From Erysipelotrichia bacterium (lineage in GTDB: Bacteria > Bacillota_I > Bacilli_A > Erysipelotrichales > Erysipelotrichaceae), in contig JAAZJL010000056.1 of the NCBI GenBank assembly GCA_012800355.1, positions 1-49,461 of the forward strand: a DNA stretch of 49,461 bases, read 5' to 3'. Within the stretch, counting starts at the first letter, position 1. Every line of letters begins with the position of its first letter. Positions 1 through 8,872 of the stretch are shown piece by piece. The notes under the pieces are model-generated. The model was not told where the DNA came from. It ran no database searches and saw nothing but the letters and a program-made list of their open reading frames with translations. Position numbers and translations under genes: made by a program.

Positions 1-841
1 CATTCAACACTGGTCTACCATATAATATTCCTTTACAATATTTAAACCAGCCAGCTTGTTTTAATTGCCACAAGCCTCTACTTTGAGCTAAAACATTTAA
101 ATCACAAGCTTCTAAAAACCAAATAAAACCATCTTCTTTATACTTTTCTAAAAAATTATCTACTTGACCATATTTTGTTCCACATAACATTAATAAAATG
201 TCTAAGCAGCCCCCAATAAGACGACCTGTCATTTCAACTTTATTTTCACCGTTTAAATTTTTATATTCAACTTTTTCAGTTAAATTGTATCCACATAAAG
301 CTTTTCCTTCTAGTTTTGATAAACCTTCTAATTCATACATTTCATAACTATCAAAATGAAGTCTATTTCCAGTGATTAAATCATAGGCTTGTTGTAAAGA
401 TTCATGCCAATTTTTCATCCCAAAACTGCCAAAATTATTTCCATAGATTGCAGCTGTATCGGTTAAAATTGGTAAAGTAAAAGTTAGATTAGTGTTATCG
501 GAACAACCCATGATATATTTTGGTTTAGCAAAATTCAATGTTTCAAAATCAATATAAGGTAGCATACTCATCATAAGCTCTCCACCAGCTACTGAAAATA
601 TAAAGTCAGTATCAACATCAAGATACATCTCCATAAATTCTTTGGCTCTTTGTACATCTGTGGTACTACGACACTTTTCTGTTCCAAACAAATGCTCTAC
701 TTCTTTAATTTTATATCCAAGATTAGAAAACTTCTTATAGGCATTATTAAACTTGTCTTCGTAAGGATAACCAAAAACTCCAAATGATGGAGCAATTAAG
801 CCAATAGTTCCCCCTTTTTTTAAGAAAGCCGGATAACGCAT
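1..841 (-). CDS. S66 family peptidase (LD-carboxypeptidase / MccF-like), C-terminus cut by window edge
   Basis: Minus-strand reading from ATG at 841: MRYPAFLKKGGTIGLIAPSFGVFGYPYEDKF...SVAGGELMMSMLPYIDFE...KYIMGCSDNTNLTFTLPIL; GxSD nucleophile motif typical of S66. Not in the ORF track because it runs off the window. Confidence 0.85.
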   Translation of the reverse strand, partial: MRYPAFLKKGGTIGLIAPSFGVFGYPYEDKFNNAYKKFSNLGYKIKEVEHLFGTEKCRSTTDVQRAKEFMEMYLDVDTDFIFSVAGGELMMSMLPYIDFETLNFAKPKYIMGCSDNTNLTFTLPILTDTAAIYGNNFGSFGMKNWHESLQQAYDLITGNRLHFDSYEMYELEGLSKLEGKALCGYNLTEKVEYKNLNGENKVEMTGRLIGGCLDILLMLCGTKYGQVDNFLEKYKEDGFIWFLEACDLNVLAQSRGLWQLKQAGWFKYCKGILYGRPVLN

Positions 842-842
842 A

Positions 843-2489
843 TTAATCCAACTCCTTAATAGTTTTATTAATTCTATTTATTGATTCTTCTTTTCCTAAA
901 ATTTGCATAATTGTCCATAAATCAGGAGAATTTTTGTGGCCAGTAACCGCAATTCTAATAACTTCAGAAACATCTGCTACTGAACCTCGATAGTTTTCAG
1001 GATTTTCTCTATATGCTTTCATCTCGCTAGCATAACCATTATTGGCTGAAAGTTCTTTAACCTTTTCAAACCAAAGTGAATTGTCATCGCCATAATCATA
1101 AGTTTCAACAAATTGTTCTAAAAGTGTTTTGGCAGTTTCCTCATCACAATTAAAATCATCAACTCTATTATGATGATAGAACAAATCAATTGATTCCAAT
1201 ATTTGGGCACCATAGATATAATCTTTTCTTCTTTTTCTTAAATCTAGTCCCATTCCTAAAGTTAATATTTTATCTAAATATTCTTCATTGTCAAAATACA
1301 TTTCATATTCTTCTTTTTTCTGAGAAGAAACATACATTTTCAAAAAGTCTTTCATTTCTTCTAATGAAAACCTGGCTAAGTAAGTTTTAGAAATGTTGTT
1401 TAATTTATCTAAATCGAACAAAGCTCCTGATTGGCCCATTTTATCTAATGAAAATTTAAACTCTTCTAAGTGAGTATCAGGATTTTTCAAATGCCATTGT
1501 TCAAAGTTCCAGTTTAACAAAGTCATTAAATATAACTTAACTGCATAAGGATGATATCCCAGTTGACGATAATAATCTAAAGATAACTCTGGATCTTTTC
1601 TTTTAGAAAGTTTACGTTTTGTTCCTGTTTCATCAATTTTCATCAAGACTGTTGTATGAGCATATTTTGGTAGTTTAAATCCTAACATTTTAAATAGCTC
1701 TAAATGCACTGGTAAAGTTCCTAACCATTCTTCACCTCTTAAAACAATTGTTGTATGCATTAAAGTATCGTCAATAACATGAGCAAAGTGATAGGTTGGA
1801 ATACCATCAGTTTTTATAATTACAATATCCTGATCATTTTCACGAACTGTAATATCACCTTTAATTTCATCATGGAAAGTACTTTGGTTTTCTATATTTC
1901 CTGTACTTCTCATCCTAATGACAAATTTTTCTTTGTTATCTAAATGGGTTTGTACTTCTTCTAATGATAAATTACGACAGGTTGCCCATTTGCCATAGTA
2001 TCCAGTTGCTTCATTTAAACTTTTTTGCTGTTTTCTTTTTTCAGTTAATTGTTTTCCTGAACAAAAACAAGGATAAGCTTTCCCTTCAGAAACTAGTCTT
2101 TTAGCAAAAGTCTGATAAATTTCAGCTCTTTGCTTTTGATAATATGGCCCGTAATTTCCTTCGTGAGGCTGATGATGAGCCCCCTCATCAAAATAAATTT
2201 GGAAATAATCAAAACTAGAGATTATCGCATCAACAGCTCCAGGAACTTTTCTTTTAGAATCAGTGTCCTCAATTCTTAAAAAGAACACTCCTTCACTTTG
2301 GTGCGCTATTCTTTCATCGGCTAAGGCACCATAAAGATTTCCTAAATGAATAAATCCTGTAGGAGAAGGGGCAATTCTTAAAACTTCAGCTTTTTCTGGC
2401 AAATCTCTTTTTGGATATTTATCAATATAATATTGACAGTCGTGTTTCAGCTTTGGAAACAACATATCCGCAAGTTTTTGATAGTCCAT
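843..2489 (-). CDS. gltX: glutamyl-tRNA synthetase
   Basis: RIAPSPTGFIHLGN (HIGH region), EDTDSKR, KLSKRK (KMSKS region). Confidence 0.95.
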   Translation of the reverse strand: MDYQKLADMLFPKLKHDCQYYIDKYPKRDLPEKAEVLRIAPSPTGFIHLGNLYGALADERIAHQSEGVFFLRIEDTDSKRKVPGAVDAIISSFDYFQIYFDEGAHHQPHEGNYGPYYQKQRAEIYQTFAKRLVSEGKAYPCFCSGKQLTEKRKQQKSLNEATGYYGKWATCRNLSLEEVQTHLDNKEKFVIRMRSTGNIENQSTFHDEIKGDITVRENDQDIVIIKTDGIPTYHFAHVIDDTLMHTTIVLRGEEWLGTLPVHLELFKMLGFKLPKYAHTTVLMKIDETGTKRKLSKRKDPELSLDYYRQLGYHPYAVKLYLMTLLNWNFEQWHLKNPDTHLEEFKFSLDKMGQSGALFDLDKLNNISKTYLARFSLEEMKDFLKMYVSSQKKEEYEMYFDNEEYLDKILTLGMGLDLRKRRKDYIYGAQILESIDLFYHHNRVDDFNCDEETAKTLLEQFVETYDYGDDNSLWFEKVKELSANNGYASEMKAYRENPENYRGSVADVSEVIRIAVTGHKNSPDLWTIMQILGKEESINRINKTIKELD

Positions 2490-2504
2490 ATTTATCTTCC
2501 TTTC

Positions 2505-4484
2505 TTATTTGAATTGACTTGGATGTTTTACATAGAAGTCTTCTTTTTCTTTTAGTTCTGTAATTTTATGATTTTCTTTATCTTCCATGAAAAAGTAATT
2601 ATCTTCAAAAATATTATCCCAACTAAAAAACTTTTCTTTGTCAAAACCTAAATAATCAACAGTTTTTTCAGTTCCTTCTGGACATATTGGATGAGATAAC
2701 ACTGTCGCGACTCTTACCATATGGAAACCATCAATTAATGTTTGTCTTTTTAACTGAGTATCTTCATTTTGGTTAGCTAGATTATTGTTTCTTGACCAGT
2801 ACTTATTTGCTTGTCTGATATAGGTGTCTAAAACATTATGAACTTGATGCAGTTCAAAACGATACATTACTTTTTCATATTCTAAAATTGTCTTTTTAGA
2901 TACTTCTAATATTTCTTCTGATACTTTACCATATGGCAATACTCCATCAAAATACTTTTGACTTGCATAAAAACAACTTCTTACCAATCTATTTAAGACA
3001 TTAGTAAACAAGTTTCCTTGAGCAAGTACTGGATCTTGCTCATTTTCGTTGGCAGCTGGATTTAAAGGCTTTGGCATAAAACTGACTGACTTATTAGCTA
3101 ATGCTAGTCCTAAAAAATGAGCTCTTAGCTGTTCAGCAGTATAATAATCCAATAAATCTTTCGCCATTGGTGGTTTAATTTCTCCAGAAGAAGAAGCTTT
3201 TTTATCTAAAAATAAAACATGGTGATTGGCAACTAAAGTTGTTAATTGTAGTTGTCCTTTATCTGGGTTAATTCTTAATTTTTCGCCTTCTTGAGCCATG
3301 AACATTGGCATTTGGGCAATTCCATAAAAGTAAATATTGTCTTGACCAATAAACTGATACACCTGTGACTGTGGATCACACCAATAATCTTTCCACTCTT
3401 CTGCATCTTTACCCATTCTCTTTAAGTAGGTCTTGGTAAAGGAGATAGGTGCCCACAAACTTTCTGGCCAAACCCAAACAGTTAAACCTTCTTCCCCTTC
3501 TAATGATGGAGCTTTAACTCCCCATTCAATATTGCCTGTTAAACGCAATGGAACTAAAGTTTTCCCTGTTCTATAACGTATAGCATTTTTTGTCAAAATT
3601 TCACAAGCTATTTCTCTTTCGGGTAAGGTTTTAAATTCTATAGTGAAACTATCTTTAACATTTTCTAAATCGGAACATAAATGTTTAGGTAGTTGATCTT
3701 TAATGTTTTTATAGGTTTCAATGCCTTCTTTTCTAACATAAATTATTGGTCTTTCTAAAAATTCTTTCATTGTTTCCCAAACTATTTTTCTAACATTTGG
3801 TTTTGATGAAATATCATTTACATATTCCTCTAAAATATCATAACAGTCAGTCAATTTAAAATACCAGTTGACTACATCTCTCATTTCAGGAACCTCACCA
3901 GTAATAGTACTTCTAGGATTAATTAAATCTTCTGGCATATATTGATGTCCTAAATCACACTCATCAGCATAGCCCTTTTCAGATTGACAATTTCTAATTG
4001 GGCATTTTCCAATTACTTGCCTTCCATTTAAAAAACAGCCAGCTTTTACATCATAAAACTGTTTTGTGACCAGCTTTTCTAGCCAACCATGATCGTATAA
4101 ATTCTGAATAAATTCATAAGTTTCCTGTTGATGAATTTCTTTTGCATCTAAAAGACCACTAGCTCCATAAAAGTTTAAGCTGATTCCATATGCTTCTAGT
4201 GTTTCTTTTTGATCTAAATGATTTTCCATTACATAGTCTTCAATTGTGCCAGCAAAATTTTCTTCTTCAACTTTTTTACGATAACCTTCAACGATAGGTG
4301 AGCCATAACAGTCTGTACCACTTAAAAATATAACATTGTCTTTACCAATTCTATCTCTTAAAAATCTAGCGAAAACATCGGCGTGAATAAACATTCCGCC
4401 AACATGACCAAAGTGTAAAGATTTATTACCATAAGGCATTCCGCCAGTAATTACTGCTTTTTTGGGGAAATTAGGACGCGACAT
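2505..4484 (-). CDS. metG: methionyl-tRNA synthetase-like class I tRNA ligase (divergent)
   Basis: GGMPYGNKSLHFGHVGG (HIGH-like), GTDCYGSP, FIGQDNIYFYG; start at 4484 (MSRPNFPKK) preferred because GGAGGTA lies just upstream. Confidence 0.85.
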   Translation of the reverse strand: MSRPNFPKKAVITGGMPYGNKSLHFGHVGGMFIHADVFARFLRDRIGKDNVIFLSGTDCYGSPIVEGYRKKVEEENFAGTIEDYVMENHLDQKETLEAYGISLNFYGASGLLDAKEIHQQETYEFIQNLYDHGWLEKLVTKQFYDVKAGCFLNGRQVIGKCPIRNCQSEKGYADECDLGHQYMPEDLINPRSTITGEVPEMRDVVNWYFKLTDCYDILEEYVNDISSKPNVRKIVWETMKEFLERPIIYVRKEGIETYKNIKDQLPKHLCSDLENVKDSFTIEFKTLPEREIACEILTKNAIRYRTGKTLVPLRLTGNIEWGVKAPSLEGEEGLTVWVWPESLWAPISFTKTYLKRMGKDAEEWKDYWCDPQSQVYQFIGQDNIYFYGIAQMPMFMAQEGEKLRINPDKGQLQLTTLVANHHVLFLDKKASSSGEIKPPMAKDLLDYYTAEQLRAHFLGLALANKSVSFMPKPLNPAANENEQDPVLAQGNLFTNVLNRLVRSCFYASQKYFDGVLPYGKVSEEILEVSKKTILEYEKVMYRFELHQVHNVLDTYIRQANKYWSRNNNLANQNEDTQLKRQTLIDGFHMVRVATVLSHPICPEGTEKTVDYLGFDKEKFFSWDNIFEDNYFFMEDKENHKITELKEKEDFYVKHPSQFK

Positions 4485-4575
4485 ACAAAATACCTCCATT
4501 AAATCACAAAGATTATACCACATTATTACATCAATTATACATCAATGTCATATAATTATGCCGAGGATTACTATT

Positions 4576-5655
4576 ATGAATGAAAGAATTTCTAAATTAA
4601 AGAGAATCATGAAACAAGAAAACATTGATCATGTTCTTGTTACAGACTATTACAATCTGAAGTACTTTATTAATCTAGACTTGAATTCAGGTGAAAGAAT
4701 GATTGTTCTTCTAGTTAGTAAAGATAAAGAAAACATTTTATTTATTAATGAATTGTTTTCGCTTCCTTCTTCAAAACACTACAAAAGCATTTACTACAAC
4801 GATACTGATGATTGTATTAGTTTACTTTCAAACCACTTATCTGGTAAAGAAATTTATATTGATGGTAAATGGACAGCTTCCTTTTTATTGAGATTAATGA
4901 CTCGATTTTCCGCAGATTATAAAGATGCTAGCCATTTAATAACCAAGCTTAGGGCAATCAAAGATACTAAAGAAATACAACTTTTGCTTAAAGCTTCTTT
5001 AGATAACGATGAAGTAATGAAGAAGATTTTCCCTTATATAAAATTAGGTATTAGTGAAAAAGAAATTTATAATCATTTATTACTTGAAATTGAAAATCTA
5101 ACTCACGAACCCGTGCCCTTTGATCCCATTGTAGCTTTTGGTAAAAATGCTAGTAATCCTCATCACATATCCAATGATACCATTTTACAAAAAGGTGATG
5201 TTTGTCTTATTGATATGGGCTGTCGCCATCAAGGATACTGTTCTGATATGACTAGAACATTCTTACAAAAAAATGAAAAAATGGAAGAAATATATGAAAT
5301 TGTTAAAAACGCTAATAGGTTAGCTATTGAAACTATACAACCTGGCAAGAAATTTTCGGAAATTGATAAGGTAGCCAGAGACTATATCAACTCTTTTGGC
5401 TATGGACAATATTTTACTCATCGTTTAGGACATGGTATTGGACTTGAAGTTCATGAAGGTTACGATGTTTCTTCTACTAGTGAAACTGTCATTGAAGAAG
5501 GTATGTGTTTCTCAATTGAACCTGGAATATATTTACCAGATGTTGGAGGAGTTCGCATTGAAGATTTAGTTATAGTTTCAAAAAAAGGCGCAATTGTTTT
5601 AAATAGTTTTTCAAAAGAAAAACAGTTTATATTGAAAGGTCTATCTTACAGATAA
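4576..5655 (+). CDS. M24 family aminopeptidase (Xaa-Pro peptidase-like)
   Basis: DMGCRHQGYCSDMTRTF, HRLGHGIGLEVHEGYD, EEGMCFSIEPGIY metal-binding motifs; ATG at 4576 preferred over ORF-track start 4462, which lies inside metG. Confidence 0.92.
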   Translation: MNERISKLKRIMKQENIDHVLVTDYYNLKYFINLDLNSGERMIVLLVSKDKENILFINELFSLPSSKHYKSIYYNDTDDCISLLSNHLSGKEIYIDGKWTASFLLRLMTRFSADYKDASHLITKLRAIKDTKEIQLLLKASLDNDEVMKKIFPYIKLGISEKEIYNHLLLEIENLTHEPVPFDPIVAFGKNASNPHHISNDTILQKGDVCLIDMGCRHQGYCSDMTRTFLQKNEKMEEIYEIVKNANRLAIETIQPGKKFSEIDKVARDYINSFGYGQYFTHRLGHGIGLEVHEGYDVSSTSETVIEEGMCFSIEPGIYLPDVGGVRIEDLVIVSKKGAIVLNSFSKEKQFILKGLSYR

Positions 5656-5714
5656 TTCTAAATTTGGCCTATCAATTAATATAATGAATTTTAATAATTA
5701 TGGAGGTAGTTTAA

Positions 5715-5906
5715 ATGGCTAAGAAAAAAAGATTTAAAAAAATATATTCGCAAGGTGCATTAAAACCTAAAGAAATCTGGGTAGATACAGAAACTGGAGT
5801 TAATTATTTTTATTATGAAGCAGGTTATTTTGGTGGATTTTCTCCATTACTAGATAAAGATGGCAAACCATTAATTTCTTCAGTTGATGAAATAGAAGAA
5901 GTTTAA
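5715..5906 (+). CDS. small conserved protein, DUF6440-like
   Basis: MAKKKRFKKIYSQGALKPKEIWVDTETGVNYFYYEAGYFGGFSPLLDKDGKP; SD ggaggt. Confidence 0.7.
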   Translation: MAKKKRFKKIYSQGALKPKEIWVDTETGVNYFYYEAGYFGGFSPLLDKDGKPLISSVDEIEEV

Positions 5907-5966
5907 AATTCCGTTTAATTAACGTGTTTTATAAATACTATTCCACCCCTAAATTTTAGGTACGTC

Positions 5967-6107
5967 GTGTAATATTCAGTAAAGGTGATTTATTTTCCTT
6001 GACAATTGTGTAATAAGCTATGATCAAAGAAGTTTCAGGACAATCTCAAACTATCTATTAAGAAATTTCTTACATTTACTCGCAAGTCATCTTTCTGAAT
6101 ATTACAC
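5967..6107. repeat. 141-bp element bounded by perfect 13-bp inverted repeats (MITE/IS-remnant-like)
   Basis: GTGTAATATTCAG (5967-5979) and CTGAATATTACAC (6095-6107), followed inside by similar AAAGGTGA / TCATCTTT. Confidence 0.6.
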
Positions 6108-6204
6108 ATTTTTTGTTTCATTATATAAATAGATAAAAATTTGAATTAATATTAATAAGGCGGTAGATTGAATCTTTTATCGCCTATAATTATCTCAAAA
6201 AGGC

Positions 6205-6235
6205 TTGTTTGTGACGTCGCGTCATGAAATATAAT
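6205..6235 (+). promoter_or_regulatory. MerR-type promoter with 19-bp spacer and palindromic operator
   Basis: TTGTTT (6205-6210)-19 nt-TATAAT (6230-6235); TGACG-TCG-CGTCA dyad 6212-6224 in the spacer, upstream of a merR gene. Confidence 0.75.
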
Positions 6236-6257
6236 ACGTATTAGGAGGATAATATTC

Positions 6258-7055
6258 ATGGAAAAATACCGAGCAATACCAGAAGGTTTTATGACAGTAG
6301 GCGAAGTGGCCCGAAAAATTGGTGTTACTGTTCGCACTCTACAATACTACGATAAAGAGGGATTACTTTCTCCTTCTGCTAAAAGTGAAGGAGGACGAAG
6401 ACTTTATACAGATAAAGATTTAGTTATACTTCATCAGATTATATCTTTAAAATCACTTGGGTTTTCTTTAAGTGATATAAAGCAGAATTTGATATCTTTA
6501 GAAACGCCAACTGATGTAGCTAAAGCACTTACTGAGCAAGCAAATGTAATAAAAAACAAAATAGAAGCATTATCATCTTCTTTAATAGCAATCAAACAAC
6601 TAAAAGAAGAAGTCTTGCAGATGCAAACAGTTAATTTTAAGAAATATGCTGATATTATTGTTAATCTTCAAATGAATAACGAATATTACTTTTTGATTAA
6701 AAAATTCGATGATGATACTCTTGATTACATTCGTAACAATTTTGACAAAGATAGTGGTTTGGATTTTATCAATAGGTTTAATCAGTTAAGTGAAGAAATT
6801 CTACAACTGCAAAAAGAAGAGGTTCCTGTTGAAAGCGAAAGATGTCAAAAAATAACGGAATCTTATTGGAACCTGATTTACGAATTTACAAAAGGCGATA
6901 TGAGTATGCTGCCAAAATTATTTAAACTTGTAGATTTTGAAAATACTCCTAATGAATGGGAACAAAAACAGCTTCTTATTAATGAATACCTATCTCCCGC
7001 TTTGGTTATTTATTTCTCAAAACTTGGAATAAATCCTTTTGAGGAGGTTAAATAA
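6258..7055 (+). CDS. MerR family transcriptional regulator
   Basis: MTVGEVARKIGVTVRTLQYYDKEGLLSPSAKSEGGRRLYTDKDLVILHQI. Confidence 0.95.
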   Translation: MEKYRAIPEGFMTVGEVARKIGVTVRTLQYYDKEGLLSPSAKSEGGRRLYTDKDLVILHQIISLKSLGFSLSDIKQNLISLETPTDVAKALTEQANVIKNKIEALSSSLIAIKQLKEEVLQMQTVNFKKYADIIVNLQMNNEYYFLIKKFDDDTLDYIRNNFDKDSGLDFINRFNQLSEEILQLQKEEVPVESERCQKITESYWNLIYEFTKGDMSMLPKLFKLVDFENTPNEWEQKQLLINEYLSPALVIYFSKLGINPFEEVK

Positions 7056-7867
7056 TGGATATCGCTATACAAGTTAACAACTTAAAAAAGAGTTATGGAA
7101 AACATCTTGTTCTTAAAGAACTTGACTTTACAATTATGAAAGGTGAGATTTTTGCTTTTCTAGGTATTAATGGCGCAGGAAAAACTACTACCTTGGAATG
7201 TATTGAGGGATTAAAAAGTTACGATAGCGGTAAAATAACTATAAATGGTAAAATGGGTATTCAGTTACAGTCCTCATCGTTACCTAATCATATCAAACCA
7301 ATGGAGGCAGTTAAATTATTTTCCAAATGGAATAACACCGTTATTGATTATGCTATGTTGAATGCTCTTGGTATTGAAGAAATCAAAAATAAGAAATATC
7401 TTCAATTATCAACTGGACAAAAAAGACGATTACATCTTGCTTTAGCGTTAATTGGTAATCCAGATATCATTTTTCTAGATGAACCAACAGCAGGGTTGGA
7501 TGTCGAAGGCAAGTTGTCGTTACACCAGCAGATTCGCAAACTAAAATCACAGGGAAAAACAATTGTTTTAGCCAGCCATGATATGGCAGAAGTTGAAAGC
7601 TTATGTGATCGTATTGCCATTTTAAATAGTGGCAACATTATATTTTGTGGCACTCCCAAACAACTTATTGATAAAGTAGGAAGAAAATATCTTATTAAAA
7701 TTAAAACTGAATATGAAGAAATTTCTTTTGAAACAGATAATATTGAAAATTCCTTACTTTCTATACTTGAAGAATTAAAACAAAAAGAAGTACATCTATT
7801 AGATATAAAAGTTGACCGCGGGACACTTGAACAACACTTTATAGAATTATCAAGGAGGGAAGCATAA
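7055..7867 (+). CDS. ABC transporter ATP-binding protein
   Basis: GINGAGKTTT Walker A, STGQKRRLHLALAL signature, IIFLDEPTAGLD Walker B. Confidence 0.96.
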   Translation: MDIAIQVNNLKKSYGKHLVLKELDFTIMKGEIFAFLGINGAGKTTTLECIEGLKSYDSGKITINGKMGIQLQSSSLPNHIKPMEAVKLFSKWNNTVIDYAMLNALGIEEIKNKKYLQLSTGQKRRLHLALALIGNPDIIFLDEPTAGLDVEGKLSLHQQIRKLKSQGKTIVLASHDMAEVESLCDRIAILNSGNIIFCGTPKQLIDKVGRKYLIKIKTEYEEISFETDNIENSLLSILEELKQKEVHLLDIKVDRGTLEQHFIELSRREA

Positions 7868-8583
7868 TGAATGGTTTTTTATATGGTTTAGCATTACAGT
7901 GGAAATTAGATATAAGAAGTAAATCCATTTTAGTTACTTGTTATATCGTTCCAATTCTTTTTACTCTCATTATGGGTGGAATATTTACATCAATAATGCC
8001 TGAAATGAAAAGCACACTGACACAATCAATGCTTGTACTAAGCGTTTCAATGGGGGCTTATATTGGGTTTCCTCCAGCGTTAATCGAAACTTATGGAAGT
8101 GATATAAAAAAGGTCTATAAGGCTAATGGAGTACCAATGTATTCAGGTCTTGTTACAATGTACATTTCTGCTTTTGTTCACTTGATGATTAGCAGTGTTA
8201 TTATAATGTTACTTGATTATGTATTGTATGAAGCAATTTTGCCTAATAATCTTATAGAATTCTTTTTAGGACTTGCTGTATATGTTATTGTATCGCTAAG
8301 TATTGGAAGTATATTAGGATTGATTATAAAAGATCAAGCAAAATTAACAATGATATCACAACTTTTATTTCTTCCATCAATTATGCTTTCAGGAATTATG
8401 TTTCCAAGTGACTTTCTGCCTGAATTCTTTAAAAATTTAGGTTATGCTTTCCCAGCATCATGGGGATATCAACTAATGTTAGATGGTGGTTTTCGTCTTG
8501 AAAATTTGTGGTATTTATCTTTTGTTTTTGTTACAGCAATAATAGCAATAACAATTCTTCTAAGAAAACAAAAATTTGAATAA
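7867..8583 (+). CDS. ABC-2 type transporter permease
   Basis: multi-TM protein overlapping/abutting ATPase gene; ABC-2 like SIGSILGLIIKDQAKLTMISQLLFLPSIMLSGIMFP. Confidence 0.88.
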   Translation: MNGFLYGLALQWKLDIRSKSILVTCYIVPILFTLIMGGIFTSIMPEMKSTLTQSMLVLSVSMGAYIGFPPALIETYGSDIKKVYKANGVPMYSGLVTMYISAFVHLMISSVIIMLLDYVLYEAILPNNLIEFFLGLAVYVIVSLSIGSILGLIIKDQAKLTMISQLLFLPSIMLSGIMFPSDFLPEFFKNLGYAFPASWGYQLMLDGGFRLENLWYLSFVFVTAIIAITILLRKQKFE

Positions 8584-8688
8584 ATATATTGTTTTATTTT
8601 AGTTTTAAAAGTATAAAATTCATTATTTACTTTTCTTTTAATACGTTTAAATAGGAATGTGCTTTTAAATTTTATTTTAAATATTATA

Positions 8689-8717
8689 TTGCTATTACTA
8701 TACAAACATACTATAAT
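8689..8717 (+). promoter_or_regulatory. putative promoter of trkH
   Basis: TTGCTA (8689-8694)-17 nt-TATAAT (8712-8717). Confidence 0.6.
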
Positions 8718-8723
8718 TTAATC

Positions 8724-8872
8724 AATTTTTGTGAAAGCGAAATGGTTGATTAACCTTTACGCTTGACAAGTCTTTATTCGCGGTTGTGGAAATTAACTTC
8801 CCCCATAAAAAAAGCACAGTATATCACAAAAAGTTGGGCGTTAAAAACCGCACGAATGGAGAAAAAAGAAAA
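8724..8872 (+). ncRNA. structured 5' leader of trkH (candidate riboswitch, class unassigned)
   Basis: Stem-loop 8737-8762 (GCGAAATGGTT/AACCTTTACGC, 9 of 11 pairs) and long-range stem ATTCG-CGGTT (8776-8785) / AACCG-CA-CGAAT (8846-8857) abutting SD GGAG 8858-8861. Confidence 0.5.

Noticed and set aside
1190-1390. Plus-strand 66-aa ORF inside gltX
   Set aside because: Antisense to a conserved gene, low-complexity composition, no SD or family resemblance.
4462-4575. N-terminal extension of the M24 peptidase ORF
   Set aside because: Overlaps the divergent metG start; ATG 4576 fits the family N-terminus better.
6152-6337. Minus 61-aa ORF across the merR start
   Set aside because: Antisense, no family resemblance; overlaps promoter and merR.
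8786-8872. GTG-initiated extension of TrkH
   Set aside because: No SD, atypical residues, and this segment folds as leader RNA abutting a proper SD before ATG 8873.
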